Shown: positions 50,348 to 59,971 of the stretch, piece by piece
How the letters are laid out: each line of letters starts with the position of its first letter
Numbering within the stretch: the stretch's first letter is position 1
Origin: Anammoximicrobium sp964645045
Lineage (GTDB): Bacteria > Planctomycetota > Planctomycetia > Pirellulales > Pirellulaceae
DNA: 64,000 nucleotides
Direction: 5' to 3'
Assembly (NCBI GenBank): GCA_964645045.1
Contig: CAZXYZ010000022.1
Span: forward strand, 49,677-113,676
Position numbers and translations under genes: made by a program
Notes under the pieces: generated by a model
The model's input: only the letters and a program-made list of their open reading frames with translations
Told to the model about the DNA's origin: nothing
Databases searched by the model: none

Positions 50348-50766
50348 TCAATTGACTCCGTCCGACAACTCCGCCGATTCAGCAACGTTGGCGTCGAGCC
50401 ACATCCGCAGATCGTCCAGTGCATGAAAGGCGAGCAGTTCCTCGCCCAACGCCTCGATTTCGGGATACGACAGGTTGCGAATTCGCCCCTCGATTTCTTC
50501 CGGCAAGGGACCACAGACGCGTCCTAATTGGCGTAACAGGACGCCGACTCCCCCCTCGGTCCTGCCCTCGGCCTTGGCCAGTCGCTCCACGGACGTTACG
50601 TACGGCATTTTCATCTGCTCCTCGAATTCGGCAAGTTCCACGCGAAACCGCTGTTCCAGATCTTCCCGCTGAGGAACACGACCAAGTGATGCCGCAGGGC
50701 TTCCTTCCACGCGCCGTCGTAATCGCTATCGTGCTCAGGCGTTTTGCGCTGAGGCTTTTCGATCAT
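50348..50766 (-). pseudogene. Rpn/DUF4351-type nuclease gene with internal deletion and frameshift
   Basis: The ATG at 50766 opens MIEKPQRKTPEHDSDYDGAW, the N-terminal pattern of Rpn-family (PD-(D/E)xK) proteins. After about 30 codons the similarity moves to another frame, which continues MPYVTSVERLAKAEGR, GPLPEEIEGRIRNLSYPEIE and LDDLRMWLD, the C-terminal DUF4351 part. The central nuclease core of about 200 codons is missing and the two ends are out of frame (56 bp apart in phase). Based on remembered family architecture. Confidence 0.7.
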
Positions 50767-51812
50767 GGTGGTTCCTTTCAGACGAACGCTTCATGCCTGT
50801 TCATCCCCTGCCGCTAAGCATACCAGTTTGGCTGGCCGGAGAAAGCGGGACAGGTTCGCTGATGACATTCCAGCTTGTCCCGGACGTTTGCCGTTGCTCG
50901 CCCCACCACTGGCATGCGGCAGGGACGGGTTCGGGCGGAACTGGGCGAGCAGCTCGATATCGTGAAGGACTCGGATCAGTGTTGACCGGTTTGAGTGCAT
51001 CGCGTCGTCCCATGTCTTTACGAGTGAGCGGGATCTTCGGCGGATAATTGAACCGCAGCGGGGCCCCCGTCATCTTCTCCAAGGGCGGGGAAGGGGGACA
51101 GACGCACTTCTGGTCGCGTAAGCTCGCCTATCCTCCCTTACTCTTTGGTAAGAAAAGGGCCGGGGGGTCTTTTCCTGGAGAAGTCGGAGTCGCGGTTGGA
51201 CCCAAGCACGAGCCGTAGTGCCCCCCGTCGCCTTGACTTCCCCATAATCCCCTGCAGTCAGCGGTCTAACTTTGGCAAGCCACCGCTGGTGTCCCTTGCA
51301 TCCTGATCGAGGCGACGCCGACGGGCCGCGTGGCGATGCGGAACCTGGCCGAGAACGCCGCCGCGGCGTTCGGCCACCTCCATCGTCAGACGCAATTGGT
51401 CGATCTGCGGAGCTAGCGGCAGGTGGTGGTCGTAACCATGACGCCGGAGCCACCTCACATTTGCCTGCTGGATTTCGCCGAGAACCTGACCGACACGGCG
51501 ATCCAACGCGGTTACCTCGACGCCCGCGGTGCCGGGACCAGAACGATCCCACGCTGCCCGTCCAGCCGACTTTTTGCAAGGAACTCGGCGAACCTGTCTT
51601 TGCACGCGTGCCCGCCGAGCCATCGAACGGCTGATGCCCGCGTTCTTGCTGGCGAAGGGACGGCCGGGGCCGATTGGATTCACCCCGACTTGGACGGCAA
51701 GCGATCACCCGTTCGCTAAAGCCAGGTGTCAATGGCGGCGTTAGGACAGGTTCTGGCCCCGCAACACAAAACCAGCCGAGAAATTCGGGCCAGAGGCTTG
51801 CCCGCGGCAACG
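50767..51812. other. Gene-poor zone of about 1 kb
   Basis: No frame on either strand gives a recognisable protein with a ribosome site. Short fragments near 51310-51420 (NLAENAAAAFGHLHR) and 51430-51540 (HICLLDFAENLTDT) look like broken coding DNA, unassigned. A degenerate region of accessory DNA is likely. Confidence 0.5.
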
Positions 51813-52223
51813 CTACGACAACAAACGATTGACGCTGTCCAGCAGCCGATCCATCGCGAACGGCTTACGAATGTAGTCGTCCACGCCCAGCATCTCGGCA
51901 TAGGCTTTGTGGCGGCTGCCCTCGTTCGCGGTGACCATAATGATCCGTAGCGGCACCGGACGCGTGCGGCGAAGCCGTTCTAGCACCAGAAAACCGCTCC
52001 TTTTGGGCATCATCATGTCGAGGATCACCAGATCCGGATCCTCGCGCTCTGCCATCGCCAATCCCTGGTTGCCATCGCGGGCGACCAGGATTTCGTACCC
52101 TTTGGCTTCCAGGGCGTACCGCATCGCCTCGATGATTTCCATATCATCATCGACCAGCAGAATTCGCTTCGCTTGTTGCCGCTCCTCGGACTTTTGGATT
52201 TCGTCGGTCACGTTTTCGGCCAT
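51813..52223 (-). CDS. Receiver-only response regulator
   Basis: 136 residues from ATG 52223 (GGAGG 12 bases upstream; ATG 52253 also possible). A CheY-like receiver domain fills nearly the whole protein: LLVDDDMEI (acidic pocket), phosphoacceptor Asp in LVILDMMMPKRSG, Thr in VTANEG and Lys in IRKPFAM. No output domain. It would pass or buffer phosphoryl signals through protein contact. No kinase gene is next to it. Confidence 0.9.
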   Translation of the reverse strand: MAENVTDEIQKSEERQQAKRILLVDDDMEIIEAMRYALEAKGYEILVARDGNQGLAMAEREDPDLVILDMMMPKRSGFLVLERLRRTRPVPLRIIMVTANEGSRHKAYAEMLGVDDYIRKPFAMDRLLDSVNRLLS

Positions 52224-52472
52224 CGGTATCTGCAACCTCCGCTCGGAATTCAAACACTACTGACTAATCGCAATTATTACCGCGCATCACGAATAACGGA
52301 ATATCCGCCCCGCCTCGCGTCGCGGTTTCGGTCGTTTCCAGAGTAAGCTTCCCCGTCTGTTAAGGACAGCCTACTGCGATTAGAAGGTTTCGCCAAGCCG
52401 CCTACGGTTCGAGGCCGCAGGATATTGTCCCAAAATGGCGCTCGACAACAAGCACGGATCTCGGACGTTTGG

Positions 52473-53690
52473 TCAATATCGGCCGTTGGTGGTCGGCTGG
52501 CCGGCGCGGAAGTCCTGCTTGGCTTCCAGCAGCGTTTGGCTCGCCTTGCCGTTGCTTTCGACCAGCAACAGGGCATCGGCCCGCCCGCCGCCGGTGAACG
52601 GCAGCGGCGGGAGTGGCAGCCCCAGCGGTCCCATGCGTTCCTGGGTGGGCGAGGCGACGACGCCGCACCCCAACATCAGGACTTGATTGACGGGCCAGCG
52701 GAAGCGTTCGTGGAGCCGCCAACTGATGACCTGCGGAACCTGGACCTGGACACGCTGGGCTCCCCCCGCGACCGAAGGGATGTCGACGTTGACCGGCACC
52801 AGTTTCTCGATCTGGTCCACTTCACACTTGATGACGGCGTCGATCGTGTTGCCGTCCAGGGACATCAGCGGGCTGAGCTGCAGCGTAAACCCTTCCTGCA
52901 TCTGGCCCGACACCAATTCGTGTCCCGGCCAGACATCGGACCGCATCCGCACCGAGCGCACGAAGGTCCGCGGCGTGGTCCGCGTGACGGTGTGCGACTG
53001 GCCGTTATGGACCGGCACGCTGGGCGAGTTTTGTTCGCGAAAGTCGGTGCGCTGGCGAAGTTGAGCCAACAGGATGGCCGCGTTCTCCTTGGAAATCACC
53101 CAAGCCTCCACACCCGCGGTCTTGACGTCGATCGGCTGCAACAAGGGCATGGCCGCCGTCCTCCAATTGGGACTGCCGATCTGCATCAGCCGCAGCGTGA
53201 TTACCTGGGCCTCGGCCTGGCTGCTGACGAACCGATCCACGATATCCAATACCAGACGCTGCATCTCGGGAGTATGGTAGACACGCAACGAGTTTTTGCT
53301 GGCATTCAGAATTCCCAGCGGCTCCGTAAACCAGACCTCGGTCCCAGTTTCCCGCAAGATCCAGTCGACGATGGCCTGTTCCGGACGTTCGGTGTTGGTC
53401 ACGCGGGACGTATACGGACTGATGTCGTACTCGCGCCAGATTTGCCCTTGGTCGTTGGGCAACACGCCGGTGCTTTTGTTGACCAGCGTGACCGGCGGTT
53501 TGGCGGGCGAGCCGTCGTTCAGCGTGGCCGATCCGCTGCCGGCCGCCGCTGGGTCCGCCGAACTGCCACTGTTCTTCCAGCCGCTGGACGGGACGCCGTT
53601 GGCGGTCGCCGGCGCGCCGGCGTCTTGGCTGAACACCACGGTGGCAGATACCAGTACGGCAAACGAAAATCCGACGAGTTGCTTCAACAT
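52473..53690 (-). CDS. Secreted protein with secretin-N-like domain
   Basis: 405 residues, signal peptide (LVGFSFAVLVSATVVFS), ATG at 53690 with GGGAGG upstream. The segment YDISPYT...AIVDWILRETG and SLRVYHTPEMQRLVLDIVDRFV is the short beta-alpha pattern of secretin N domains. After it comes a region resembling secretin beta lip/gate strands (LQLSPLMSLDGNTIDAVIKCEV), but no full secretin domain. The C-terminus is Gly/Pro-rich. Similar stand-alone proteins exist in planctomycetes. Possibly an accessory of the outer-membrane complex at 12.7-16.7 kb; that link is inference. Confidence 0.7.
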   Translation of the reverse strand: MLKQLVGFSFAVLVSATVVFSQDAGAPATANGVPSSGWKNSGSSADPAAAGSGSATLNDGSPAKPPVTLVNKSTGVLPNDQGQIWREYDISPYTSRVTNTERPEQAIVDWILRETGTEVWFTEPLGILNASKNSLRVYHTPEMQRLVLDIVDRFVSSQAEAQVITLRLMQIGSPNWRTAAMPLLQPIDVKTAGVEAWVISKENAAILLAQLRQRTDFREQNSPSVPVHNGQSHTVTRTTPRTFVRSVRMRSDVWPGHELVSGQMQEGFTLQLSPLMSLDGNTIDAVIKCEVDQIEKLVPVNVDIPSVAGGAQRVQVQVPQVISWRLHERFRWPVNQVLMLGCGVVASPTQERMGPLGLPLPPLPFTGGGRADALLLVESNGKASQTLLEAKQDFRAGQPTTNGRY

Positions 53691-53788
53691 CGCAAGCCTC
53701 CCTGCTTAGAATGACGCTGAGAGTGGGCGAACGGCCGGCGTCAGCCCGCCGGTTTTGGATCGCAAGCCTCCCTGCTTAGAATGACGCT
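53689..53788. repeat. Duplicated start region of the secretin-N-like gene
   Basis: atcgcaagcctccctgcttag plus aatgacgct occurs at 53689-53718 and 53759-53788 (70-bp period). The first copy includes the gene's start and ribosome site (minus strand GGGAGG). Confidence 0.85.
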
Positions 53789-54110
53789 AAGTGTGCGGCG
53801 ACCTTCGGATGTCCCTGAAAGTCGCCGAGCGCGGGGCGGAGTATACGCGCGTGAACGCCAGCCGACAAGACAGATTGACCGAGCGGCAGCAGGACGCCGC
53901 TAGCAGTGCTGTCAAACTCTATCGAGCGGGACCCTTGCCACATGGACCGCATCCAGGACGAACAACGCCGCCGCAACCGGATGGCACGCGGCTGTTGGGA
54001 CTTGTACGCGGCTCACCGTCTCGCGTGGCGGCGTCTCAATTATCCAAGCCCTGGCGCTGGCATTTCCCGACCCGCGTCTATGCCGTGTGCGCCTTCACGG
54101 CGGGCCGCCG
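53789..54110. other. Gene-poor intergenic region
   Basis: About 320 bp. A plus-strand ATG at 53942 opens a 60-codon frame (MDRIQDEQRRRNRMARG) with no convincing ribosome site; not called as a gene. Confidence 0.4.
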
Positions 54111-54338
54111 CTAACTCAGGCTGATCATCCGCCCGCGTTTCGTGTCTTCGATCCCGAGTTTGTTCTCTCGTGCAAGCCAGCCCACCGCCTGCAGGACCAT
54201 GTCACGGGGCGCGTCAACCGCCTTGACCAGTTTGGTCAGCGACTGGGGGCCTTGGTCGTTCAAAACCCGCCACACCAACCCGGCAGTTTGTCCGATCTGT
54301 TCGACGCACGAAACGGGTGTCGATTCGTCCGTACTCAT
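54111..54338 (-). CDS. Small winged-helix protein (DUF2582-like)
   Basis: 75 residues from ATG 54338, AAAGGAG eight bases upstream. The pattern IGQTAGLVWRVLNDQGPQSL, TKLVKAVDAPRDMVLQAVGW, LARENKLGIEDTKRG is that of small winged-helix proteins (PF10771, DUF2582), which have no effector domain. DNA binding is likely but no target is known. Stand-alone gene. Confidence 0.85.
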   Translation of the reverse strand: MSTDESTPVSCVEQIGQTAGLVWRVLNDQGPQSLTKLVKAVDAPRDMVLQAVGWLARENKLGIEDTKRGRMISLS

Positions 54339-54610
54339 CAGGTGTACTCCTTTCGTAAGGCTTGCCGCCACTGCTCGTAATGACGATCCACGGCCAAGTC
54401 GTTGTTGAATTACCCCAAAAGTATAACGGATTTCCTCCCGAATTCTCAACGCCCCCGTGCGAACCTTCGTTGCCTGCGATACGATCCGCATACTGCGCGC
54501 GGCCACAACTGGGAATGACATAGCAGAGTGTCGCGGCCAGCCTGATCTGCGTCTTACAGTTGTGAGAGGCGACCGAAAGCTGGGATTTGCCGTGCTAGCT
54601 GGAACGAATC

Positions 54611-57600
54611 ATGAGTTGGGTGAACACGCCGCAAAGTCTGACGATTGCTGAACTTGAAGCCACGCTGCTGGCGGTGGATCCGGCGGTCCTGTTGGTTTCG
54701 CCGCGTCTGTTGCGCCGGGTGATCCGGCTGGACCGGCGAATCGGGACGTTGGGGTTCAACATTCCCCACGGCAAGACGTATCTGCTGCCCCAGGACCGGT
54801 TGTTTGATTGCGTCAGCCGGTTCGAATTGGAGTTAGAGGCGTCGCGGCGGCTGCCGGAGGTCGTGCTGTTGATCGAACGGCCGGAGGAGGAAGAACTCGC
54901 AAGCCGCCCCGCCGGTGAAATTCTCCGCGAGTGCTGGCGTCTTTTGTTTCACATCCGCGTGCATCAGGAACTGGAACAGCGGATCGCGGCAGGTCACTTG
55001 ACCGACGACATCCTGTTGGATCGGTTCCGCCAGCTCGGCTCGACCGAATACGCGGAGATTCGCGCGGTGCTGCAGCGCGACGACATGCTCCTGCCGCCCC
55101 GGTCCGACGCGGCGACCTATATCGAGTTCGCGGCGGTGTTCCTGGAACTGCGCTACTTTGCTCCCCATCAATTGCCTTGGCACTTTCCGACCCTGTTGCA
55201 GCCTGACCATGTCGCAGAACTGCTCGCCCGGGACGTAGACCATCGAGGCTTGTACGAAGCGACGCGTCTGCCCGGCGCCCGCGACCGTGTGGTCCGGGAT
55301 TTTGGCGGCGCCGGGAGCATCGATTTCGCGGGGCCGCACGAGCCGGGGGCCGAGGATGCGGATCCGCTGCGGCCCTCGCCGCCGGCCTACTGGCGGCTGA
55401 TCGCCCGCGCGGAGAAAGTGAGTTCGGTCGGCAACGCGGCCAAGGCGGCGATCTTGCGGCGCAAGGCATCGCGTCTGGCGCTGCCGGACCGCGCCCAGGA
55501 GTCGGTGGCGCTGGCGCAAGCCGAGTTGGAGCGACTGGCCCGCCGCCTGCAGCCGGCGCTCGGCCTGCGCGACGACGAGGTCAGCGACTGGGCGGACGCC
55601 TTGACTCCGCTGCTGGTACACGCCGATCAAGGCTTCCGCACGGCGGAATCCCGCGTGTTGTATGACCTGCAGAAAGTCTGCCTGGAACACGAACGCGGGC
55701 TGTACAAGTTTCAGCTGTTCCGCTGGTGCCGTTCCTGCGGACGCGAACCGCTCCGCCAGCCGCTGCCGCTGCTGTCGGAGGTGATGGCGGTCAAGCACCT
55801 GCAGAGCGCCGCCGGCAAGCTCACGGCGTCGCGGTTGAGCGGCGAGGCGCGCACGCGGCTGTCGCGGTTGATCGAGGTGGCGGTCAGTCAAACCCAGCGG
55901 CGGTTGCGGGACCGTCTCCGGCCCCTGATCGCCGCGGCGTTGACGGCCGAAGGCCTGCGGCCGGGGAACGTTCCGGAACGAGTCGCGTTTGCCAAAATCG
56001 TCGAGGAGTTGCTCGACCGATTGGTGCGGCAAGGCTACTTGAGCCTGGGCCAGCTCCGCGACACGTTGTCCCAAAATAACTTGAAGCTCTCCGACCTGAC
56101 CAGCCCCTGGGAACTGGTGACCGGCGATTTGCTGTTGCGCGTCGACCGCCGCCTGGCGACCGTGTTGCCGGGCGTCTACTACCGCGGGCCGGTGTACCTG
56201 CGCGGGTCCCACCAGCTGAGTGCGCTGGCTTTCGGCACCGGGTTCGGACGTGTACTGACCCGCTACCTGGCTCTACCGTACGGCGGAGCTTTCTTGCTGG
56301 TGGAATTCGGCCGGCATCTGGCGCATACGTTTCAACATGCGCACCGTAGCTCGGGTATCGAAACGATTGGACGGGTCGCTGCCGATCTGCCGCCGGCCGA
56401 TACGGTTGCTCCGGGGCTCGATTGGTTGTCGTTCGTGCTCGTGCTGGTGTTCGGGACTTTTCTCTTGTTGCTGATCGACCGCGAGAGCTTCCGCCGCGGG
56501 TGCGTGACGGCGTTGAAGCGGTTCGGGCAGTCGTGTCGTTGGCTGGCGTACGATCTGCCGGTTTCCGTTTTTCAGTTGCCGTGGGTGCGCAGGTTCTTCG
56601 ACAGCGTTTTCTATGCGGCCCTGATCGGTTACGGCGTCAAGCCGCTGATCTTCACCGTCTGCCTGCTGCTGCCCTTCCGACTGATCCGCGGCCCATTGAC
56701 GTGGAGTGCCTGGACGATCACGTTCCTGGCCATTAACCTGGCGCTCAATTCGCCGCTGGGACGATACCTGGACCAGTTGATCACGGAACAGTTGATGCGC
56801 GGCTGGCGCGAATTGCAGATCCGCGTGTTTGCCGCCGCGTTTCATTGGATTATGGACTCGTTCCATTTTCTCCTGAATGGGCTCGAACGCGTGCTGTACA
56901 CCGTCGACGAATGGCTACGGTTCCGTTCCGGCGACAATCGCCTGTCGGTGTTTGTCAAGCTGGTTGGCGGCGGGATCTGGTTCTTTGTTTCCTACGTGAC
57001 GGCGTTTGCGTTCACGCTGCTGTTGGAACCTCAGATCAACCCGATCAAACATTTTCCCGTGGTCACAGTGTCGCACAAGCTGCTGTTCACGGCGGGTCCG
57101 CTGATCGTCAGCCAGCTCAGTCCCTACCTGGGCGAAGTCCGGGCCAACACGATCGTCTGGTCCACGATCTGGCTGATCCCCGGCGTGTTCGGGTTCCTGG
57201 TCTGGGAACTGAAAGAGAACTGGCGTCTGTACGCGGCCAACCGCGCCCGGTACCTGAAACCGGTGCCGATCGGCCGGCACGGCGAGCCCCTGTTGCGGCT
57301 GCTGCGGTTGGGTATCCACTCGGGCACGCTGCCGCGGCTGTTCGGCCGGCTCCGCCACGCTGGCCGCAAAGCCACGCAAACCGGCCAATGGCGGCCGGTC
57401 CACAGGCATCTGGAGCGGCTGCGCGGCGTGGAACAGTCGCTCCGCTCGTTCGTCGAACGCGAATTGCTGACGCTGCTGGCCGAGAGCCTGGCGTGGCGCG
57501 GAACGCGTTTGACCGTGGACCGGATTCAGGCCGCAACCAATCGGGTCCTGGTGGAAATCGGGCATCCGGGCGTCGCGCAGGAGTCCGTGCAGCTGGTGTT

Positions 57601-58096
57601 TCAGGAGCGTGCCGGCTGGATCATTGCCATGCTGGCCCGTCGTGGCTGGCTGGACGCCGTGCCGGTGGAACAGCGCGAGACATTTGGCCAGGCCGTACGC
57701 GGTTTGTACCATGGGGCTGGCGTCGATCTGGTCTGGGAGCAGGTCGTCGAGCGGTTTGGCCCAAAGGTAACCTGGTATGACGTGAACGCCGAGGGACTGT
57801 TGCTCTGGCCGGACGGCCGATATGCCGCCGCCGAGTTATACCGCTTGCGCGACACCTCGGCCGGTGCGTTCTGGACGCCGCCACCGTTCCACGTGACCGA
57901 AGTCCCGCCGGCGACGCGGGACGAGGTCTTCTTCAGCCGGTCCCGGCTGACCTGGGACACGTGGGTGCGGATGTGGGACGACGAAACGGAGGACGCGCTC
58001 GGCGCGGGTCTCCTGACCTTGCCGGAACCCGACGCGCTCGGCGCAGGTCTCCCGACCTCGCCGAAACCGCCGACCGCAGGTCTCCCGCAAACTTGA
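54611..58096 (+). CDS. Large membrane protein of unknown function
   Basis: 1161 residues; ATG 54611 is weakly preceded by GGAACG. The first 550 residues are helical and soluble-looking, with a CRSCGRE pair near 375. Membrane helices appear near 605-622 (LSFVLVLVFGTFLLLLI), 665-720, 787-825 and 850-870, and a long amphipathic soluble part follows (900-1125). I do not recognise a domain; closely similar proteins probably exist only in planctomycetes. The last 33 residues (DALGAGLLTLPEPDALGAGL onwards) are encoded by a dispersed repeat, so the true C-terminus was changed by it. Confidence 0.75.
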   Translation: MSWVNTPQSLTIAELEATLLAVDPAVLLVSPRLLRRVIRLDRRIGTLGFNIPHGKTYLLPQDRLFDCVSRFELELEASRRLPEVVLLIERPEEEELASRPAGEILRECWRLLFHIRVHQELEQRIAAGHLTDDILLDRFRQLGSTEYAEIRAVLQRDDMLLPPRSDAATYIEFAAVFLELRYFAPHQLPWHFPTLLQPDHVAELLARDVDHRGLYEATRLPGARDRVVRDFGGAGSIDFAGPHEPGAEDADPLRPSPPAYWRLIARAEKVSSVGNAAKAAILRRKASRLALPDRAQESVALAQAELERLARRLQPALGLRDDEVSDWADALTPLLVHADQGFRTAESRVLYDLQKVCLEHERGLYKFQLFRWCRSCGREPLRQPLPLLSEVMAVKHLQSAAGKLTASRLSGEARTRLSRLIEVAVSQTQRRLRDRLRPLIAAALTAEGLRPGNVPERVAFAKIVEELLDRLVRQGYLSLGQLRDTLSQNNLKLSDLTSPWELVTGDLLLRVDRRLATVLPGVYYRGPVYLRGSHQLSALAFGTGFGRVLTRYLALPYGGAFLLVEFGRHLAHTFQHAHRSSGIETIGRVAADLPPADTVAPGLDWLSFVLVLVFGTFLLLLIDRESFRRGCVTALKRFGQSCRWLAYDLPVSVFQLPWVRRFFDSVFYAALIGYGVKPLIFTVCLLLPFRLIRGPLTWSAWTITFLAINLALNSPLGRYLDQLITEQLMRGWRELQIRVFAAAFHWIMDSFHFLLNGLERVLYTVDEWLRFRSGDNRLSVFVKLVGGGIWFFVSYVTAFAFTLLLEPQINPIKHFPVVTVSHKLLFTAGPLIVSQLSPYLGEVRANTIVWSTIWLIPGVFGFLVWELKENWRLYAANRARYLKPVPIGRHGEPLLRLLRLGIHSGTLPRLFGRLRHAGRKATQTGQWRPVHRHLERLRGVEQSLRSFVERELLTLLAESLAWRGTRLTVDRIQAATNRVLVEIGHPGVAQESVQLVFQERAGWIIAMLARRGWLDAVPVEQRETFGQAVRGLYHGAGVDLVWEQVVERFGPKVTWYDVNAEGLLLWPDGRYAAAELYRLRDTSAGAFWTPPPFHVTEVPPATRDEVFFSRSRLTWDTWVRMWDDETEDALGAGLLTLPEPDALGAGLPTSPKPPTAGLPQT
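57993..58086. repeat. 55-bp dispersed repeat, copy 2, with partial duplicate
   Basis: 58032-58086 matches 6744-6798 at 54 of 55 bases. A diverged shorter copy (57993-58030, same opening acgcgctcggcgc) precedes it. Both are inside the reading frame of the 1161-residue protein. Confidence 0.85.
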
Positions 58097-58120
58097 GCCA
58101 CCCATGTAGAAGGTGCTAAT

Positions 58121-58191
58121 CTTGCTGGAGTCCACGCTTTAGCGTGTCTTTTTCGACGGGCATGGCACGCTAAAGCGTGGACTCCAACAAG
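58121..58191. repeat. 26-bp palindrome between convergent genes
   Basis: Arms 58121-58146 and 58166-58191 (core gtccacgctttagcgtg) match with one mismatch, with a 19-nt loop. It lies between two convergent genes and has no T tract beyond the stem. Confidence 0.85.
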
Positions 58192-58265
58192 ACCGAATGC
58201 CGCGGCCTTCTGAGAAAACTACACCTTTCCGCGCACCGCACGGTCTCCGAATCGTGAAACCCTAA

Positions 58266-59282
58266 TTAGAACGCCGGCACGACTTCGCCTCCGGCACGGG
58301 TCGCCAGGGCGCGCCAGACGTCCAGGTCGATGGTCTGCGCGATGGACCGCACCGAGCCGTCGACCAGCGCGGCTTGAACCGTTCCCGGATGGTAGCTGCG
58401 CGCGGTCACCAAAGCATACGTGGACACGCCGGCGCTGCCGTTGGCGCCTTCTTGCCACGAGTTGTAATCCGCGTCCAGCGTCTGTCCGCCGGACGTGTAG
58501 GGCACAGCCGTATTCGGAGCCAGCGCCGCCGTAAAGCCGGTATGGTGGACGCGGCCGTCCGGCCATTCGGTGTGCCCGGTGTCTTTGTACTGGGCTCCAG
58601 ATGCCACGATGGCCGCCGCCGTCGCCGAATCATTGGGGATCGCCGTGCTGGACGGCCCGCCGTTGCGGGTATACGGTTGCCAAGCCTTGACTTCGGCGGC
58701 CAGCAGCGTCTGGCTGGTCCCGTCCAGAAAGCTGGCCAGGGGAAGATGGCTGTTCGGATAGAACGCTCCGTCGCCACCGCGGCCATTGGCCGGATCGAAC
58801 ACGAACCACGTCCCCAGGTTGAATCCGTAGGTGGTCGGATACAGTTTGACTTTGCCTCCGCCCGGATCGCGGAGCGTGCGGGCTTGCGGATCGCTGGAGC
58901 AGGCATAGGCGGGCACCCGCAAACTGTCGATGGCGGCCTGAAAATCCCATGCCTGCGTGAGGTCCACCTGACTGTACAAATCCCCTTGTTCCAGGAATTG
59001 CAGGATGCGGCCGTGAATGCCCCAGGCCAGATTGTTGGCGGTCGCGGTCGTGTTGAGGTTCAGAATGGTGCTCGCGGGCAGGCACCGGTAGGTGCTTTCG
59101 TAATTGAGGACCGCCAGAGCGACTTGCCGCAGGTTATTGGAGCATTGGGTTCGCCGGGCGGCCTCCCGCGCAGCCTGGATGGCAGGCATCAACAGACCGA
59201 CCAGAATGCCGATGATCGCGATAACAACCAACAGCTCCACCAGCGTGAAGCCGGATCGACGGTTTACTGTGGAACGACGCAC
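58266..59282 (-). CDS. DUF1559 pilin-like secreted protein
   Basis: 338 residues. The GTG at 59282 is preferred because CAGGAG precedes it by six bases and a type IV pilin-like leader begins ten residues in: GFTLVELLVVIAIIGILVGLL, with Phe as N-methylation site. The DUF1559 body follows (AREAARRTQCSNNLRQVALA, then HxxLLPFLEQ-like GRILQFLEQGDLY) and the family's C-terminal SRHPGGV-like segment is present as SYHPGTVQAALVDGSV. Many copies exist in each planctomycete genome. Function unknown; surface pseudopilin suspected. Confidence 0.92.
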   Translation of the reverse strand: MRRSTVNRRSGFTLVELLVVIAIIGILVGLLMPAIQAAREAARRTQCSNNLRQVALAVLNYESTYRCLPASTILNLNTTATANNLAWGIHGRILQFLEQGDLYSQVDLTQAWDFQAAIDSLRVPAYACSSDPQARTLRDPGGGKVKLYPTTYGFNLGTWFVFDPANGRGGDGAFYPNSHLPLASFLDGTSQTLLAAEVKAWQPYTRNGGPSSTAIPNDSATAAAIVASGAQYKDTGHTEWPDGRVHHTGFTAALAPNTAVPYTSGGQTLDADYNSWQEGANGSAGVSTYALVTARSYHPGTVQAALVDGSVRSIAQTIDLDVWRALATRAGGEVVPAF

Positions 59283-59971
59283 GGTTTGCTCCTGATTTTC
59301 GGTCCTAGCACCAAACGGTTTTTCCAACTGTCGGCATTCACTTTGACGTTTCACGAATGCCCTCGGCTTGCCCGAGGGATGCTTCCGTTTCTCGCTACAC
59401 ACGCCACGCACCCAATCCTTCACTCCTCCCGAGCCCGTTTCGCCCGCGGCGGCGAAGCCGCCGCGGGCGAAATGGGGTAGGGAGCTTACGCGGTGGCACG
59501 GTTCGTGTTGGAAACGGGAGCCTCCACGGGACAATCCCGTGGCATCCATTCGCAGAACCATGAAATCTCATTCTTTACGCGATTGGTCTTGAAAACAGTT
59601 GGGTGCTAGTTGGGATCGAAGTAACACAGTCGGCATGGCTATCTGCAAACCCTGCGCCGCCGCCGCTGGCCGAGGCCGGAACTTGGCCCAAGTGTGTCGA
59701 ACACATCATTTTGCGCCTTGGCACGCCCAGCGTGCCGAGCGGCCGCGACGGGGCCGCGGCTGCGAATATTTCGACAGCCGTGTCGAGCAAACCGACACAC
59801 GAGCCGGCAGGGCCCCAGGAGAACCGTTTCGGACATTCGTGCTTTGGATTTTGAGTTTGTTCCGGATTTTGGGTTTCGAGATTCGAGATTCGACTTTGGT
59901 TGCGGCCGCAAGGCCGCGGTAGGATATACTGCTCTCCGTTGACTCTGAAACCAACCGCCTGGAGATCGCCC
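59283..59971. other. Intergenic region with hairpin
   Basis: 689 bp without a gene. It contains the perfect hairpin at 59438-59472 and probably the promoter for the kinase-regulator pair. Confidence 0.6.
59438..59472. repeat. Perfect 16-bp hairpin
   Basis: tttcgcccgcggcggc, GAA loop, gccgccgcgggcgaaa. Very stable; no T tract on either strand. Confidence 0.9.

Noticed and set aside
51070..51810. 246-codon minus-strand ORF
   Set aside because: Arg/Pro/Ser-rich, no signature and no ribosome site.
53942..54124. Small 60-codon ORF (MDRIQDEQRRRNRMARG)
   Set aside because: Weak ribosome site and overlap with the winged-helix gene's end; too little evidence.
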